64,000 nt of DNA from Serpula lacrymans var. lacrymans S7.9 (taxonomy: Eukaryota; Basidiomycota; Agaricomycetes; Boletales; Serpulaceae), in the NCBI RefSeq assembly GCF_000218685.1, contig NW_006763291.1:186001-250000 (forward strand), in the 5' to 3' direction. Below the pieces are notes generated by a model. It did no database searches, had not been told where the DNA came from, and worked only from the letters and a program-made list of their open reading frames with translations. Position numbers and translations under genes: made by a program. Shown here one piece after another: positions 54,512 to 64,000 of this stretch (its first letter is position 1; the number at the start of each line of letters is the position of its first letter).

Positions 54512-55630
54512 TTAAAAACCCTCAAGGAGTTTTTCCCTTTCCTCTTTTGTCATCTTTTCTAAGAACTCCCGGACATTAAATTGTGGCTTCTTTTTTTGTG
54601 CGTCTTTGCACTCGAAGCTTCTATGTCCCTTTTCTCCGCATCGGTAGCATCGTCCCTCAGTGCGGAACTTTGCTTTGTCTACCTCCATTCTTTCTCCGCT
54701 ACCGGTATAGGTATACCCAGTTCCGTCCTTTTTCTTCTCTCCTTCTTTCTTTTGTTCCGAATAGGGTTTCTTCCCGATATCGGAACCTTTCTTCTCTTTT
54801 TCTCTCTCTCTCCAAATATAGTCTATCCTGATGAGTTCCCTCTTCCACTCTTGGTAATCTCTGGGAATATGCCCGCCGTAGATCACCCTGTCTACTAGCG
54901 GCTTGTTCATGTTCTTTCTGAGTAGAGATATTAGGAACTCTTCGTTTATCCTATTTGTATATCCCGCCCATCTTTTCTTTTCCTCAAACCTTTCAAAAAA
55001 GGCTTGGGCGGTTTCATTGCCCTGTCTCAGGGTCAATATTTCGTTCTTGGCAGTTTCTTTCTCAAAATTGTCCTCGAACCTTTCTTCCATTTTGTCCGCA
55101 AAATATGGCCAACTTCCGTATGTGTTTGTAATATCGAGCCCCAGCTGTTGGGCGTCGACTCGGTTCTCTAGCCAATCGGTTCGGAAGGCCGAGGCTTCTC
55201 CTTCTTTCATAAAAGATAGCACAAAGCTTATCTTTTTTCGGTCATCTTGGAAATATACGGCATCGTCTTCGAAATGTAGTAATAAGGACTCTCTAAAGGC
55301 CCTATACTTTTTCTTTTCTCCGGAGAAGTTCTCGGGTTTCTCCAGTGCCGTTCTACTTCTTTCCACCTTTTCTGGAGGTGGCGGTATCTGTCTCTTTAAT
55401 TTTCTTTGCAAGACGCTCACTTCTTCGAGCGCCTCGTCTAGCTGCGATTGGTAGTGCATTTGTGTTTGTCTTATTGCTTTTTCTACTTCTTGTTTTACGT
55501 ATGCTTCCAATCGCGCTTCTTTCGGGGGGGGAGTGTCTATTCTGGGTAATGAATCCATCATTTCCCTGGTAAATGCGCTGTCCGTGCTGTTGGATGGCTC
55601 GGGCAGATCGCGATATTCTAGGTTTGACAT
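54512..55630 (-). CDS. Gypsy C gag with CCHC zinc knuckle
   Basis: The structural protein is 372 codons and open throughout. The N-terminal 90 residues are acidic and then coiled coil (QLDEALEEVSVLQRKLKRQI). The retrotransposon gag domain follows (KPENFSGEKKKYRAFRESLL near 95, FVLSFMKEGEASAFRTDWL, WPYFADKMEERFEDNF). After it come a basic linker and a single zinc knuckle CYRCGEKGHRSFEC near residue 330. It ends with EFLEKMTKEEREKLLEGF. An overlapping frame from 55790 shares part of the leader but has no domain and is probably not translated. The start at 55630 is the first Met in frame with the gag domain. Confidence 0.9.
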   Translation of the reverse strand: MSNLEYRDLPEPSNSTDSAFTREMMDSLPRIDTPPPKEARLEAYVKQEVEKAIRQTQMHYQSQLDEALEEVSVLQRKLKRQIPPPPEKVERSRTALEKPENFSGEKKKYRAFRESLLLHFEDDAVYFQDDRKKISFVLSFMKEGEASAFRTDWLENRVDAQQLGLDITNTYGSWPYFADKMEERFEDNFEKETAKNEILTLRQGNETAQAFFERFEEKKRWAGYTNRINEEFLISLLRKNMNKPLVDRVIYGGHIPRDYQEWKRELIRIDYIWREREKEKKGSDIGKKPYSEQKKEGEKKKDGTGYTYTGSGERMEVDKAKFRTEGRCYRCGEKGHRSFECKDAQKKKPQFNVREFLEKMTKEEREKLLEGF

Positions 55631-56374
55631 TGAATGTGAGTTGGGGAGGAGGGGGAGTTTCGGATTTAATCAAAGGGGATGGAATTCTGATGGGTTCTAT
55701 TTCTGGTAGGGGGAATTGCCCTTTGAATACGTAATCTTGAGAGTAAATGTGTTGCTCTCCGATCCAAATGTAAAAATCTCTACTAAGCATAGAAAGGAGT
55801 TCACCAGTGATAAGCTGGATCGATACACCGCTTTCTAAGATCCTAGTAGTCTATCTGTTTCTCTTTGAGTCAAAGTGGTCCTCTTCAGCCCACTACTGAC
55901 TGTGTATGTATGGTAACTATTTTTGTATTTTACGAATTTTATGTAAAAGGTATAGTGATAAATTGGGGTCCGAATGGTTGTCCCAATGTGACCAGCTTAT
56001 TAAGCTTTCAGTACTTCTCCCGACTGGCGGACGCAAATGCGCGGCCTGGTCAGAGGAAATCGAAAATGAAACTAGGTAAAACCGAGAAAATCCCAATGGT
56101 TCCACACCAAAGAGATTATAGTGATATAAAATGTATTTACAGGGGGATGGTTACGAACGAGTCTTGGGATGAGGAGGGGGAGACGTTGGCAGGGAAAAAT
56201 GATAAAATGGTGTCGGGGCGAGTGGGTAGGTGATGAAGTGGGAGGGTAGTGGTAGTTTGGTTTGAGCGTTTAAGTAGGTTTAAGATGAGGAAGATGATGA
56301 TGACGGTGACGATGATGGTGGTTAGGATTGTTGCTGTTATATTCATAAACGGTACTTGTGGCAGTTGTTGATTG
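55631..56374 (-). other. Gypsy C leader with self-priming primer-binding site
   Basis: 744 bases between 5' LTR and gag without a supported gene. Its first bases on the minus strand (C then AATCAACAACTG, plus positions 56373-56362) form the predicted primer-binding site, complementary to the predicted RNA start at 56474-56463. Confidence 0.7.
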
Positions 56375-56761
56375 TGTAAAACCCTTATCCCCTTTACCGA
56401 GCTAACGGAGGGACGAAGGTTCAAATCAAACAAGTAGCGTTACAAGATAGCGATTGAGAATTAATCAACAACTGAGGAAAGTATGTACATGATGGTCTAC
56501 TATATATATGTTTCTGAAAGTCAGCCATGAGGTGCTGACTGAGCTAACATGCAGCAGCCATGAGGTGCTGACTGATGTTCTTTGTAATGGTTCTAGACTT
56601 ACGTTACGTGATGGTCACATGATCTGATATAACTACGTGTTATGTTATCCGCGCTAAAGCAGCAGCTTAACATATCTTATCTGTCATGTGATTTAGATAT
56701 CAAAGAAAAATGAAAAAGGAAACTAGCGCTCAGACCAGCGCTTCTGGTTCAAGTCGTGACA
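56375..56761 (-). repeat. 5' LTR of Gypsy C (387 bases) with promoter
   Basis: TG..CA limits. TATA box CATATATATAG on the minus strand (plus 56500-56510), with the predicted RNA start about 30 bases on, at CAGTTGTTGATT (plus 56474-56463). It contains two copies of AGCCATGAGGTGCTGACTGA separated by GCTAACATGCAGC. Confidence 0.93.
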
Positions 56762-59227
56762 AGGGGTTTAGTGAGAATGTCTGCAACCATATCTCCTGTA
56801 GGAACGTATCTGATTACTGCCTCCCCCTTTGATACTAAGTCATCTTGGATAAAATGATATTTCCGTTGAATGTGTTTTGTGCGAGCACAGAACTGTGGAT
56901 CTTGTGTAAAAATGATAGCTGCTTGATTGTCACAGTGCAATTTTGTAGGTCCATTTTGAGCATGTCCAATTTCTTCAAAAAATGTCCAAAGCCATGCAAG
57001 GTGTTGTCCAGCATTGCTCAATCCAATGTACTCTGACTCCGTGGAGGATAAAGCTACCATGCTTTGTCTTTTGCTTGTCCAGGAGATTGCTCCTCGGATG
57101 GTGATAAAAACAAATCCCGATGTTAATCGAGACGTGTCTGGGTCTCCAGACCAATCTGCATCCGAATATCCATAGAAATTCATGTCCATGGAGACATCTG
57201 TGCCATCATAACGTAGTTCCATTTCCCTGGTTGCTTTCAGATATCGGAGAACACATTTTGCAGCTTCCCAGTGATGGCTCCTTGGAGCTGAGCTATGTCT
57301 GCTTAGTATTCCAACAATGTAGGCAATGTCTGGGCGGGTTCCAAGCATGGCATACATGAGGGAGCCTACAATTGAGAGGTATGACACTTGATGCCCTTCA
57401 ATATGCATCTTGTGTTGCACAATATCTTCCCCTGGAGCATTGGCGAGGAGTTTTGATCCATGGGCCATTGGTGTCCATACAGGTTTGCAGTTCTTCATTC
57501 CAGTATGCTCCAGGACTGTGTCCATGTATTGGCGTTGCAATAGGGATATTGTTTTGTTTGAACGATCACATTGGATTTCTATTCTGAGGATGTATTTTGC
57601 TTCTCCAAGGTCCCGCATTTTGAATATGGATTCAGGTTTGGCTTTTGTGATATCCATGAATGTTCGGGATGAAGCTCCTAGGAAGAGGTCATGTACATAG
57701 ACAACAACACAGCATATTTGTTTGTTGTCCTGAAATACATAGAAACATGTTTCTGCTTTAGTCTTGTGAAACCCAGCTCTCGGAGCTTGCGATCAAAGGT
57801 TTTGTTCCATATACAACCAGCTTGTTTTAACCCGTAGATGGATTTCTTCAATCTCCAGCAGTATCCAGGTTGGATAGGAACACCCCCTGGAGGAAGCATG
57901 TACAGTTCTTCTTCAAGTTCTCCATTGAGATAAGCTGTGGATACGTCCATTTGATCAAGTTCTAGGTTGTACTTTGCTGCCAGGGCTAGAATAATTCAGA
58001 TTAACTCTAAGTTTGCAACCGGAGCAAAAACCTCCTGGTAATCAATGCCCTCCCTTTGAGTAAAACCTCGTGCAACAATCCAGAGTTTGTTTGTATCTCT
58101 CAATGTTTCCGTTTTGATCAAACTTGATCCGGAACACAGGTTTTGATGTGATGGGTTTTACTCCCTTTGGAAGTGGAACAGTGTCATATACTGCATTAGT
58201 ATTGAGACTTAGGAGTTCCTCCTCCAAGGCAGACTTCCATAATTCTCCATCTGGACGTGATAAGGCTTCCTTTAGTGTCCTTGGAAGGTCTGTGTTAGAT
58301 GGACCGGTACTTGCTATTCCAGCAAAGAATGTCACCTCTGTATCAGATGTGTCTTCATGAACCTCAGGAGTGTTAGATTTCTCCATGGAGTTGTCATGCT
58401 GCTCTTTTTGAGACTGTTCCTCATCTAGAGTCCTTTGATAATCTCGGTTTTTGTCTGCAGGACGGGTCTGGCGACTGCTTCTGTGTACTCCTAGGACTTC
58501 AGCAGGCATGACTGCTCTTTTAGGAACTTGTGTAGGTACTCCAGGGGGTGGACACATTTGTGTATTTGTTGCCCCACTCACTCCTAAAGGTGTTGAATCA
58601 CTCCTCGGAGGTGTTGGATGACTCCTTGGGGGTGTTGTATGCGTTCCAAAAGCTGATCCAATGGACAGGCTGTCTAGCTGTATTCGGACTTTTTCCTCAT
58701 CAGCTGGCTGTATGTTGAGGGGCTGTCCTCCCACTGACTGTAACTCTACTTTGGCTTTCCGTTCTGAAGATGGCCAGTGTTCAGATCTTGGTTGTAGAGA
58801 CTGTTGTGGAGGGTGTCTTAGCTGATCAGGTGCTCCCACTGCTCTCAGAACGTCTCCACAAAGGTATTGCCCCACTGCTCTCGGAACATCTTCATGCTGA
58901 TATGGTTCCATTGCTCGTGGAACATCTCCTTGGAGATGTGGTTCCATTTGCAATTCATTTGGATCTCGGATGCAAGGGTCAGGATTATCCTCCTCCAATG
59001 TATTTTGGTCTGGATAGTGAGCATTCTCTGGAATGAGTCCCTCCCACTGATCTGTGCTAGTGTCTGTGTTCCAGGGAGCAGTGTTGTCCTTTTGTACCTT
59101 TCCGGATTCATTGAATATGACATGCCGACTAGAAAACACAGTTTGTTTTTCAGTGTCTAGGAGTTTGTAGGCTTGCATTCCATGTGTGTAGCCAATCATT
59201 ATGGCTTTGCGCACCTTGGAGTAAAAC
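56762..59227 (-). pseudogene. Copia A pol: linker, reverse transcriptase, RNase H, broken
   Basis: From 59227 down: the end of integrase (FYSKVRKAIMIGYTHGMQAY, LLDTEKQTVFSSRHVIFNE), then a Pro/Glu-rich linker with tandem-like HEDVPRA and SHPTPPRSDSTP segments (58990-58600). The copia RT follows (FRIKFDQNGNIERYK near 58110, DVSTAYLNGELEEELYM near 57940, WRLKKSIYGLKQAGCIWNK near 57860, LGEAKYILRIEI near 57610). RNase H is GYSDADWSGDPDTSRLTSG near 57165 with ALSSTESEYIGLSNA. It is dead: a frame change near 58105, a one-base deletion near 57757, and the catalytic YVDD box reads YVHD (57690). Gypsy C interrupts it a few codons before its natural end at 56762. Confidence 0.9.
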
Positions 59228-59547
59228 TGTTAGTTTTGGTGATTCTGCACCTTTGTGCTACCTATATATTTTTATTCCTTTCTCTATCTATTCTTCTATC
59301 ATTCACTATTGATTGTGTTCTCTATTATTTTGCCTTTATGGCTGCTTTGTTTACCTTTGTTTACAAAACTTCGGACAGTACTGCAGAGTCCAATGCTTCC
59401 TATTCTCTAGTTACTCACATTGGACTCTAGGTACTGTATACCTGTCATACTCTCTAATAATATAGTTACTCACATTGGACTCTAGTTCCAGTCCCTGATT
59501 GCTCTCAGCAAGTGGCTAGACACTTCCTTCAAGCTTTGTTCTTAATA
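59228..59547 (+). mobile_element. Solo LTR of Copia B inserted in Copia A
   Basis: This 320-base copy (TGTTAGTTTTGG to TTCTTAATA) is flanked by AAAAC at 59223-59227 and 59548-59552. It is in opposite orientation to Copia A and to the longer Copia B copy, and differs from the LTR at 59881-60200 at about 8 positions. It contains AGTTACTCACATTGGACTCT twice. Removing it restores the Copia A frame between KRQGKF and FYSKVR. Confidence 0.92.
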
Positions 59548-59880
59548 AAAACTTCCCTTGCCTTTTGTCTTTCGGAATCAAGGCATATGCTTGGCATCCG
59601 AAAGGGCAAAACAAAGTTGGATCAACTCTCCTTTTAAACAGTATTTCATATGGGGTCTTTCCATGGAGTCCTGATGCTGGGCTGTGTGCTGTGATATATG
59701 CAGCTGTTTGTATGGCATCTACCCAAAATGACTTTGGGAGCTTGGAATCATGGAGCATAGTGGTTGCTAATGTAGCCAATGTCTGATTCATGCGTTCTGA
59801 AACACCATTTTGTTCCGGAGTATCTGCAGCTGTAGTTTCTTGGACGACACCATCTCCTCGGAGTTGATTTTTGAATGCAT
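59548..59880 (-). pseudogene. Copia A integrase fragment between two Copia B insertions
   Basis: The frame reads NAFKNQLRGDGVVQETTAAD, TPEQNGVSERMNQTLATLAT, SFWVDAIQTAAYITAHSPAS, then GCQAYALIPKDKRQGKF. PEQNGVSER carries the third catalytic residue (Glu) of the copia integrase. It is open across its whole length. The N-terminal part of the element lies to the right of the Copia B insertion, outside the window. Confidence 0.9.
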
Positions 59881-60200
59881 TATTAAGAATAAAGCTTGAA
59901 GGAAGTGTCTAGCCACTTGCTGAGAGCAATCAGGGACTGGAACTAGAGTCCAATGTGAGTAACTATATTATTAGAGAGTATGACAGGTTTACAGTACCTA
60001 GAGTCCAATGTGAGTAACTAGAGAATAGGAAGCATTGGACTCTGCAGTACTGTCCGAAGTTTTGTAAACAAAGGTAAACAAAACAGCCACAAAGGCAAAA
60101 TAATAGAAAACACAATCAATAGTGAATTATAGAAGAATAGATAGAGAAAGGAATGAAAATATATAGTTAGCACAAAGGTGCAGAATCACCAAAACTAACA
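59881..60200 (-). repeat. 3' LTR of Copia B (320 bases) and adjoining polypurine tract
   Basis: It begins TGTTAGTTTTGG on the minus strand, directly after the purine run GAGGGGGGAG (plus 60201-60210). It ends TTCTTAATA at 59881, where the Copia A integrase resumes. TATA box (CTATATATTTTC) near 60155. Confidence 0.9.
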
Positions 60201-60229
60201 CTCCCCCCTCATGCTGCACCTCCCAAGCA

Positions 60230-61726
60230 TCAGCTCCCCCCTGATCTAATAAGTCCCATCATCTTCCTGAACACTTCCACTTTAGGCTTGGCAAGAGCCT
60301 TGGTCAACAAGTCTGCAGGCATCTCAGCAGTGGGAACAAAGGTAGGAGCAATCTGCCCAGAGTCAACAACATCTCTCAACCAATGCCATCGCAGATCAAG
60401 GTGTTTCATCCGACCATGGTGCTCAGGGTTCTTGGATACAGAGATGGCAGATTGGTTGTCAATATGAAGGGTGGAAGGAGAGGTGATAGGATAGCCCATT
60501 TCCTTCAACAAATTTCGCATCCAGCAAATCTCTTTGCCAGCCTCAACAGCAGCAATGTATTCTGCTTCAGTGGTGGACAAAGCAACAATGTTCTGAAGCT
60601 TGGAGCTCCAGGAGACAGCACCAGATCCCATCTTGACAATATAGGCACCAGTAGAACGACCAGAGTCCTTGTCACCACCATGATCAGCATCAGAGAAAGT
60701 GGTGAAGAGTTCAGTGGAATTGGGATCAGGACCAAGGACAAGGGAATGATCAAGGGTGCCTTGCAAGTAGCGGAACAAGTGCTTGACAGCGCTCCAGTGA
60801 GTAAGACCAGGATTAGAGTTATATCTGGCAAGGACTCCAACAGTGTAGGCGTTAGTGGCCAGATACATCAGAGCACCAACAGCAGCAAGGTAGGGAATGT
60901 CCTTCATCAAAGTAGCATTACTGGATGTTTTGGGAGATATGTCCTTGGTGAGGCGCAAACCAGGATCCATGGGAGTGGACACAGGCTTGCAGTCCTTCTT
61001 GCCAAAGCGCTCCAGAATGTCCAGAGTGTACTGATGTTGGGAGAGGGAGATGGTGCGATTGCTTAGGTCTCTAGTGATGGAAATGCCAAGTAGGTAAGAA
61101 GTAGGGCCAAGATCACAAAGCTTGAAGTGCAGGGAGAGGTCCTTGACAACTTGGTCAAGTGCAGAAGTAGAAGTGGATGCCAGTGTCATGTCATCAACAA
61201 AGACAGGCAGGATAATGCGCACATCAGCTCTGTTAAAGACATAGATGGCAGAGTCTGAATAAGTACGCTTGAATCCGAGTTTTTCAAGCACAGTGTGCAT
61301 CTTCTGGTTCCACATTCTGCCTCCCTGCTTGGTCCCATAGATGGCCTTGTCCAGCTGGCAAACAAGATTGCGAGGGCCCTGATGGAATCCCTCTGGCTGA
61401 TGCATGTAGACCTTGACATCCATGACTCCATTCAGGAATGCATGGGAAATGTCAATGGAGCGCAAATGGAGGTTGTGGATGGCTGCAATGGCAAGGACAA
61501 CTCTGATGGATGATATGCGGACAGTAGGTACAAATATTTCGAGGAAATCAAAGCCAGGGCGCTGGTTATAACCTTTGGCCACATATTTGGCCTTGTAGCG
61601 CTCAACAGTGCCATCTGAGTTGCGCTTGATCTTGAAGACCCACTTGCCACCAATAGCCTTGACTCCAGGAGGTAGTTCCACTAGTGACCAAGTACCATTA
61701 CACTCATGAGCTTGAAGCTCTTCCAT
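60230..61726 (-). pseudogene. Copia B reverse transcriptase and RNase H (3' part of a pol split by a stop)
   Basis: 498 codons open from a Met after the stop at 61739. Copia RT: KWVFKIKRNSDGTVERYKAK, RISSIRVVLAIAA, DISHAFLNGVMDVKVYM, LDKAIYGTKQGGRMWNQK, and the catalytic VFVDDMTLAS near residue 170 (YVDD is commoner). RNase H: FSDADHGGDKDSGRSTG, ALSTTEAEYIAAVEAGKE, LHIDNQSAIS, ending ADLLTKALAKPKVEVFRKMM. Catalytic residues are present, but it can only be made as part of the polyprotein. That polyprotein is cut by a TAG at 61739-61741 where DADKW is the usual sequence. The frame ends 30 bases before the polypurine tract. Confidence 0.93.
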
Positions 61727-61738
61727 GGCTGCCTCTCT

Positions 61739-64000
61739 CTATTTATCTGCATCAGGACGCTTCATTGCATCTGCAAATGACCTAGGCTCAGCAGAGTCTC
61801 CAAAGTGTGCCACTTCATCATCAACTGCCTCAGAATCACTGTCATCACTCTCAATGGCAGGAGTAGGTTGTCTGTGTAGAAGCCACCATGGTCTAGGTGG
61901 TCTCCTAGCCCTTACAGGGCGTCTCAGTGCAATAGGCAAGTCAGGAGAAGGTGAGCGATGAGGAGGGTGATTTGGAAGCTCAGGAAGTTGATTCACAGGT
62001 GGTTTTGCATCAAGGTCCAAATGAGGCCCATTGTCAGGCAATGGCTGAGGCTGCTGAAGTGCAGCTGGTGAGCCCATATCTCCCCCTGGACCTGGTGCAG
62101 GGACATCCTCAATCAGGCCCAATGGCATGGATAGCAAAGGTGGAGTGGGAGGTGGAGGTGGGACATTGTCAGAAGACCTCTTCAAGCCAGGGAAGTAGCG
62201 CTCATCAAAATCAGCTCTCTCAGAGATAACAGTGCGCTTGGTGGTAGGATTGTAGAATTTCCATCCCTTGTACCCCTCAGGGTAACCAATGAACACACAT
62301 TTCTCCATATGAGAGCCAAAGACGCCTCTTTTGTTCTTTTGCACATGCACATAGGCAGTGCAGCCCCAAACGCGAAGGTGAGACATGTCAGGCTTGCATC
62401 CATACCACAACTCAAATGGAGTGGCATGGGCCACTGCATCAGTGGGACACCTGTTCCAGACATGCACCAAAGCAGACAGACATTCACCCCAGAAGCTGTT
62501 AGGCAATGCAGACTCTGATAACATGGCAGTGATACGCTCAGTCAGAAGTCTGTTTGCTCGCTCTGCCACACCATTCTGCTGAGAACGATTCCTGGTGGTA
62601 TGCTGTCTGACAATCCCATGGTCATCTGTGAATTGCTCAAATTCCTTGGACATGTACTCTCCCCCTTTGTCATTGCGCAGAGCCTTGATTTTGCACTCCA
62701 ATTGAGTCTCAGCATAAACCTTGAATCTCTTGAAAGCATCAAAGACATCTGACTTGGCCTTGAGAGGCACAACGACACAGAATTGACTGTGATCCAAAGG
62801 ATGAGCAGAGCGAGTATCAGATGAGGGGAATGGATTGGCATGCATTTTGCCAGACAAGCACGGTTCACAGACAGGATCAGGAGCAGCCTTGGATTCCAGT
62901 GTAAGCCCAGTGACCAGATCTCTCTGTATCAGTCTCTTGACATCAGCATGATGGTGGTGAGCCAATCTGCGATGCCAGAGCATCAAATCAAGTGGTATAG
63001 TTGCAGTAAAATGTCCCAATTCAACATAAGCAGCAGTAGATCCATCAAGGAATGCTGCATTGTTGTCATTGATAGTTGCAGTGAACAAGAGAGTGTTGTC
63101 ACACATAAAGGACATGGAATGAGACGAAATGGTGACATTAAAACCACTTTGACGAGTTAAATACAAGACTGAGAGGAGATTATTTCGAAGATCTGGTACA
63201 TGGAGCACTCTAGAGAATTCCACAGCCCTAGCCACTTTGCCATTCATCACAGGATTAAACACCACAGTACCAACACCAGCTGAATAGACAACAGTGTGAT
63301 CAGCCAGCTTGATTGGCACACGATATGGGGTATAGTGGTGCACCCAATGATGATGAGGTGTCATATGAGAAGTGGCGCCTCTGTCTGCATTCCAATCAAA
63401 ATCAGCATCAAGTTGGAGAGGGCAATGAGGATCAGAGGGATGAATAGAACAAAGACTTGCATTTCCAGCTGATTCAGTGACCACAGTAGATGAATTGGCA
63501 TTGTTGGGCGAAAATTTGGGCTGCTGAGAGGTATTCTGAGAGTTGCTGGAGCCTGCCTGAGCCTTATTGCCACACTTGTAGCGATTCTTAGCACCCTCCA
63601 CTGCCTGTTGGCGACTAATAACGTATCTGTGGCATTTATCCTGGGTATGACCAAGTAAACCACAGAAATCACACTGAATGCGAGTAGAGGTGGTGGATTG
63701 GTTGCAATGATGGCAGTTAGGATGGGTACAGGTGCTATTGGCAGTGGTAGACAAAGAATGCAAGGCAGAATTGACTTCAGCACGACGACGGCGATTGACC
63801 TCTTCAGCAAGGAAAGCATCCCTGAGCCGAGTCTTATCCAAGGTGCCCAGAAGCAGTAAAGACGAAGTGAAGTGGGCATATTGATCAGGAAGCGCCCTAA
63901 TCATGGCCATACATGTCAATTCATCGTCTAATTCAGACAATGAGAAGCCAGTAGGACGAAGATTTTGAATCTGATGCATGCCTTCGTCAATCCTGGTCAT
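61739..64000 (-). pseudogene. Copia B gag end, protease and integrase, damaged
   Basis: The frame is open from the window edge to the TAG at 61739. Gag C-terminus (RALPDQYAHFTSSLLLL, then zinc knuckle CDFCGLLGHTQDKCHR near residue 112). The protease active site reads DWNADRGATSHMT near 205; the usual DSG has become DRG. The integrase zinc motif (LWHRRLAHHHHADVKRL..CEPCLSGK) is intact near 345-385. After HPLD the read goes straight to FCVVVPLKAKSDVFDAF, so about 30 residues with the first catalytic Asp are missing in frame. The rest (NDKGGEYMSKEF, QQNGVAERANRLL) keeps the other two catalytic residues. A Pro-rich linker precedes the stop. Three independent defects show that this copy cannot move on its own. 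Confidence 0.92.

Larger units (their letters stand above)
49555..56761 (-). mobile_element. Gypsy C: full-length chromodomain LTR retrotransposon
   Basis: The element is 7207 bases long. LTRs at both ends are limited by TG..CA and flanked by AGGGG (49550-49554 and 56762-56766). On the minus strand the order is LTR, primer-binding site, leader, gag, protease-RT-RNase H-integrase, chromodomain, polypurine tract, LTR. The order and the chromodomain identify a chromovirus (Metaviridae) clade. It sits inside Copia A. Gag and most of pol are open; a 380-base duplication breaks the frame near the end of integrase. Confidence 0.95.
59881..64000 (-). mobile_element. Copia B, inserted in Copia A; left part of the element, runs off the window
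   Basis: 3' LTR 59881-60200, polypurine tract 60201-60210, RT/RNase H 60230-61726, gag end/protease/integrase 61739-64000. TGCAT at 59876-59880 is the expected left target copy; the right one is beyond the window. Confidence 0.92.

Noticed and set aside
54583..55454. Long plus-strand frames over Gypsy C gag and pol (Ser/Phe/Leu-rich)
   Set aside because: They are antisense shadows of the minus-strand polyproteins and lack any domain.
55353..55790. A separate gene upstream of gag in Gypsy C
   Set aside because: It overlaps gag in another frame, has a repetitive Arg/Pro composition and no motif; more likely leader sequence.

Overview
The window looks like nuclear DNA of an agaricomycete (mushroom-forming basidiomycete) fungus. 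Genes are split by short introns of about 50-60 bases with GT..AG ends. There is a fused pseudouridine-catabolism gene of the fungal type. Most of the DNA is mobile-element debris of kinds common in Agaricomycetes: CACTA-related Tnp2 and Plavaka-type transposases, PIF/Harbinger with a Myb/SANT-like partner, hAT/DUF659, chromodomain Gypsy and Copia elements. Family assignments rest on motifs read by eye and recalled family knowledge; no search was run.

Host genes are few. At 1313-4484 (+) is a bifunctional pseudouridine-5'-phosphate glycosidase / PfkB kinase, transcribed away from the 5' part of a multi-exon gene of unknown function (1-1022, -). A fuller copy of that unknown gene lies at 41819-45484 (-). 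The shared block (1 to about 1290 and 44461 to about 45800) is a direct segmental duplication about 44.5 kb apart, and mobile elements fill most of the space between. Small hypothetical ORFs lie at 4796-5404, 5806-6201 and 6469-7248.

7.5-13 kb holds a broken Tnp2 (CACTA-like) transposase with a convergent coiled-coil companion gene. 13.9-15.5 kb holds a broken member of a multicopy agaricomycete ORF family, with an inverted second copy at 45.96-47.3 kb. A Harbinger-type element (from 15484: Myb/SANT-like ORF plus transposase remnant) sits beside it, followed by a long inverted repeat around a 204-base assembly gap. 18.0-21.0 kb holds a dead hAT/DUF659 transposase and a DUF6698-like fragment. 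21-24.6 kb is gene-poor. A tRNA-like sequence is at 24625-24697. A broken Plavaka-type transposase spans about 27.1-31.2 kb.

33.9-40.7 kb is a patchwork of Gypsy element D (LTR, frameshifted gag, pol cut off inside the reverse transcriptase) and pieces of a long LTR belonging to Copia element A.

The right third is a nested stack, all transcribed from the minus strand. Copia A (3' LTR 47652-49438, dead pol) was entered near its pol stop by a complete chromodomain Gypsy element C (49555-56761, target duplication AGGGG), in its integrase/RT spacer by a solo LTR of Copia B (59228-59547, duplication AAAAC), and further up in the integrase by a longer Copia B copy (59881 to beyond the window). Gypsy C appears to use self-primed reverse transcription: 12 nt just downstream of its 5' LTR are the exact complement of the predicted first bases of its RNA. 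Nearly all other elements are broken, repeatedly by Trp, Gln or Arg codons turned into stops.
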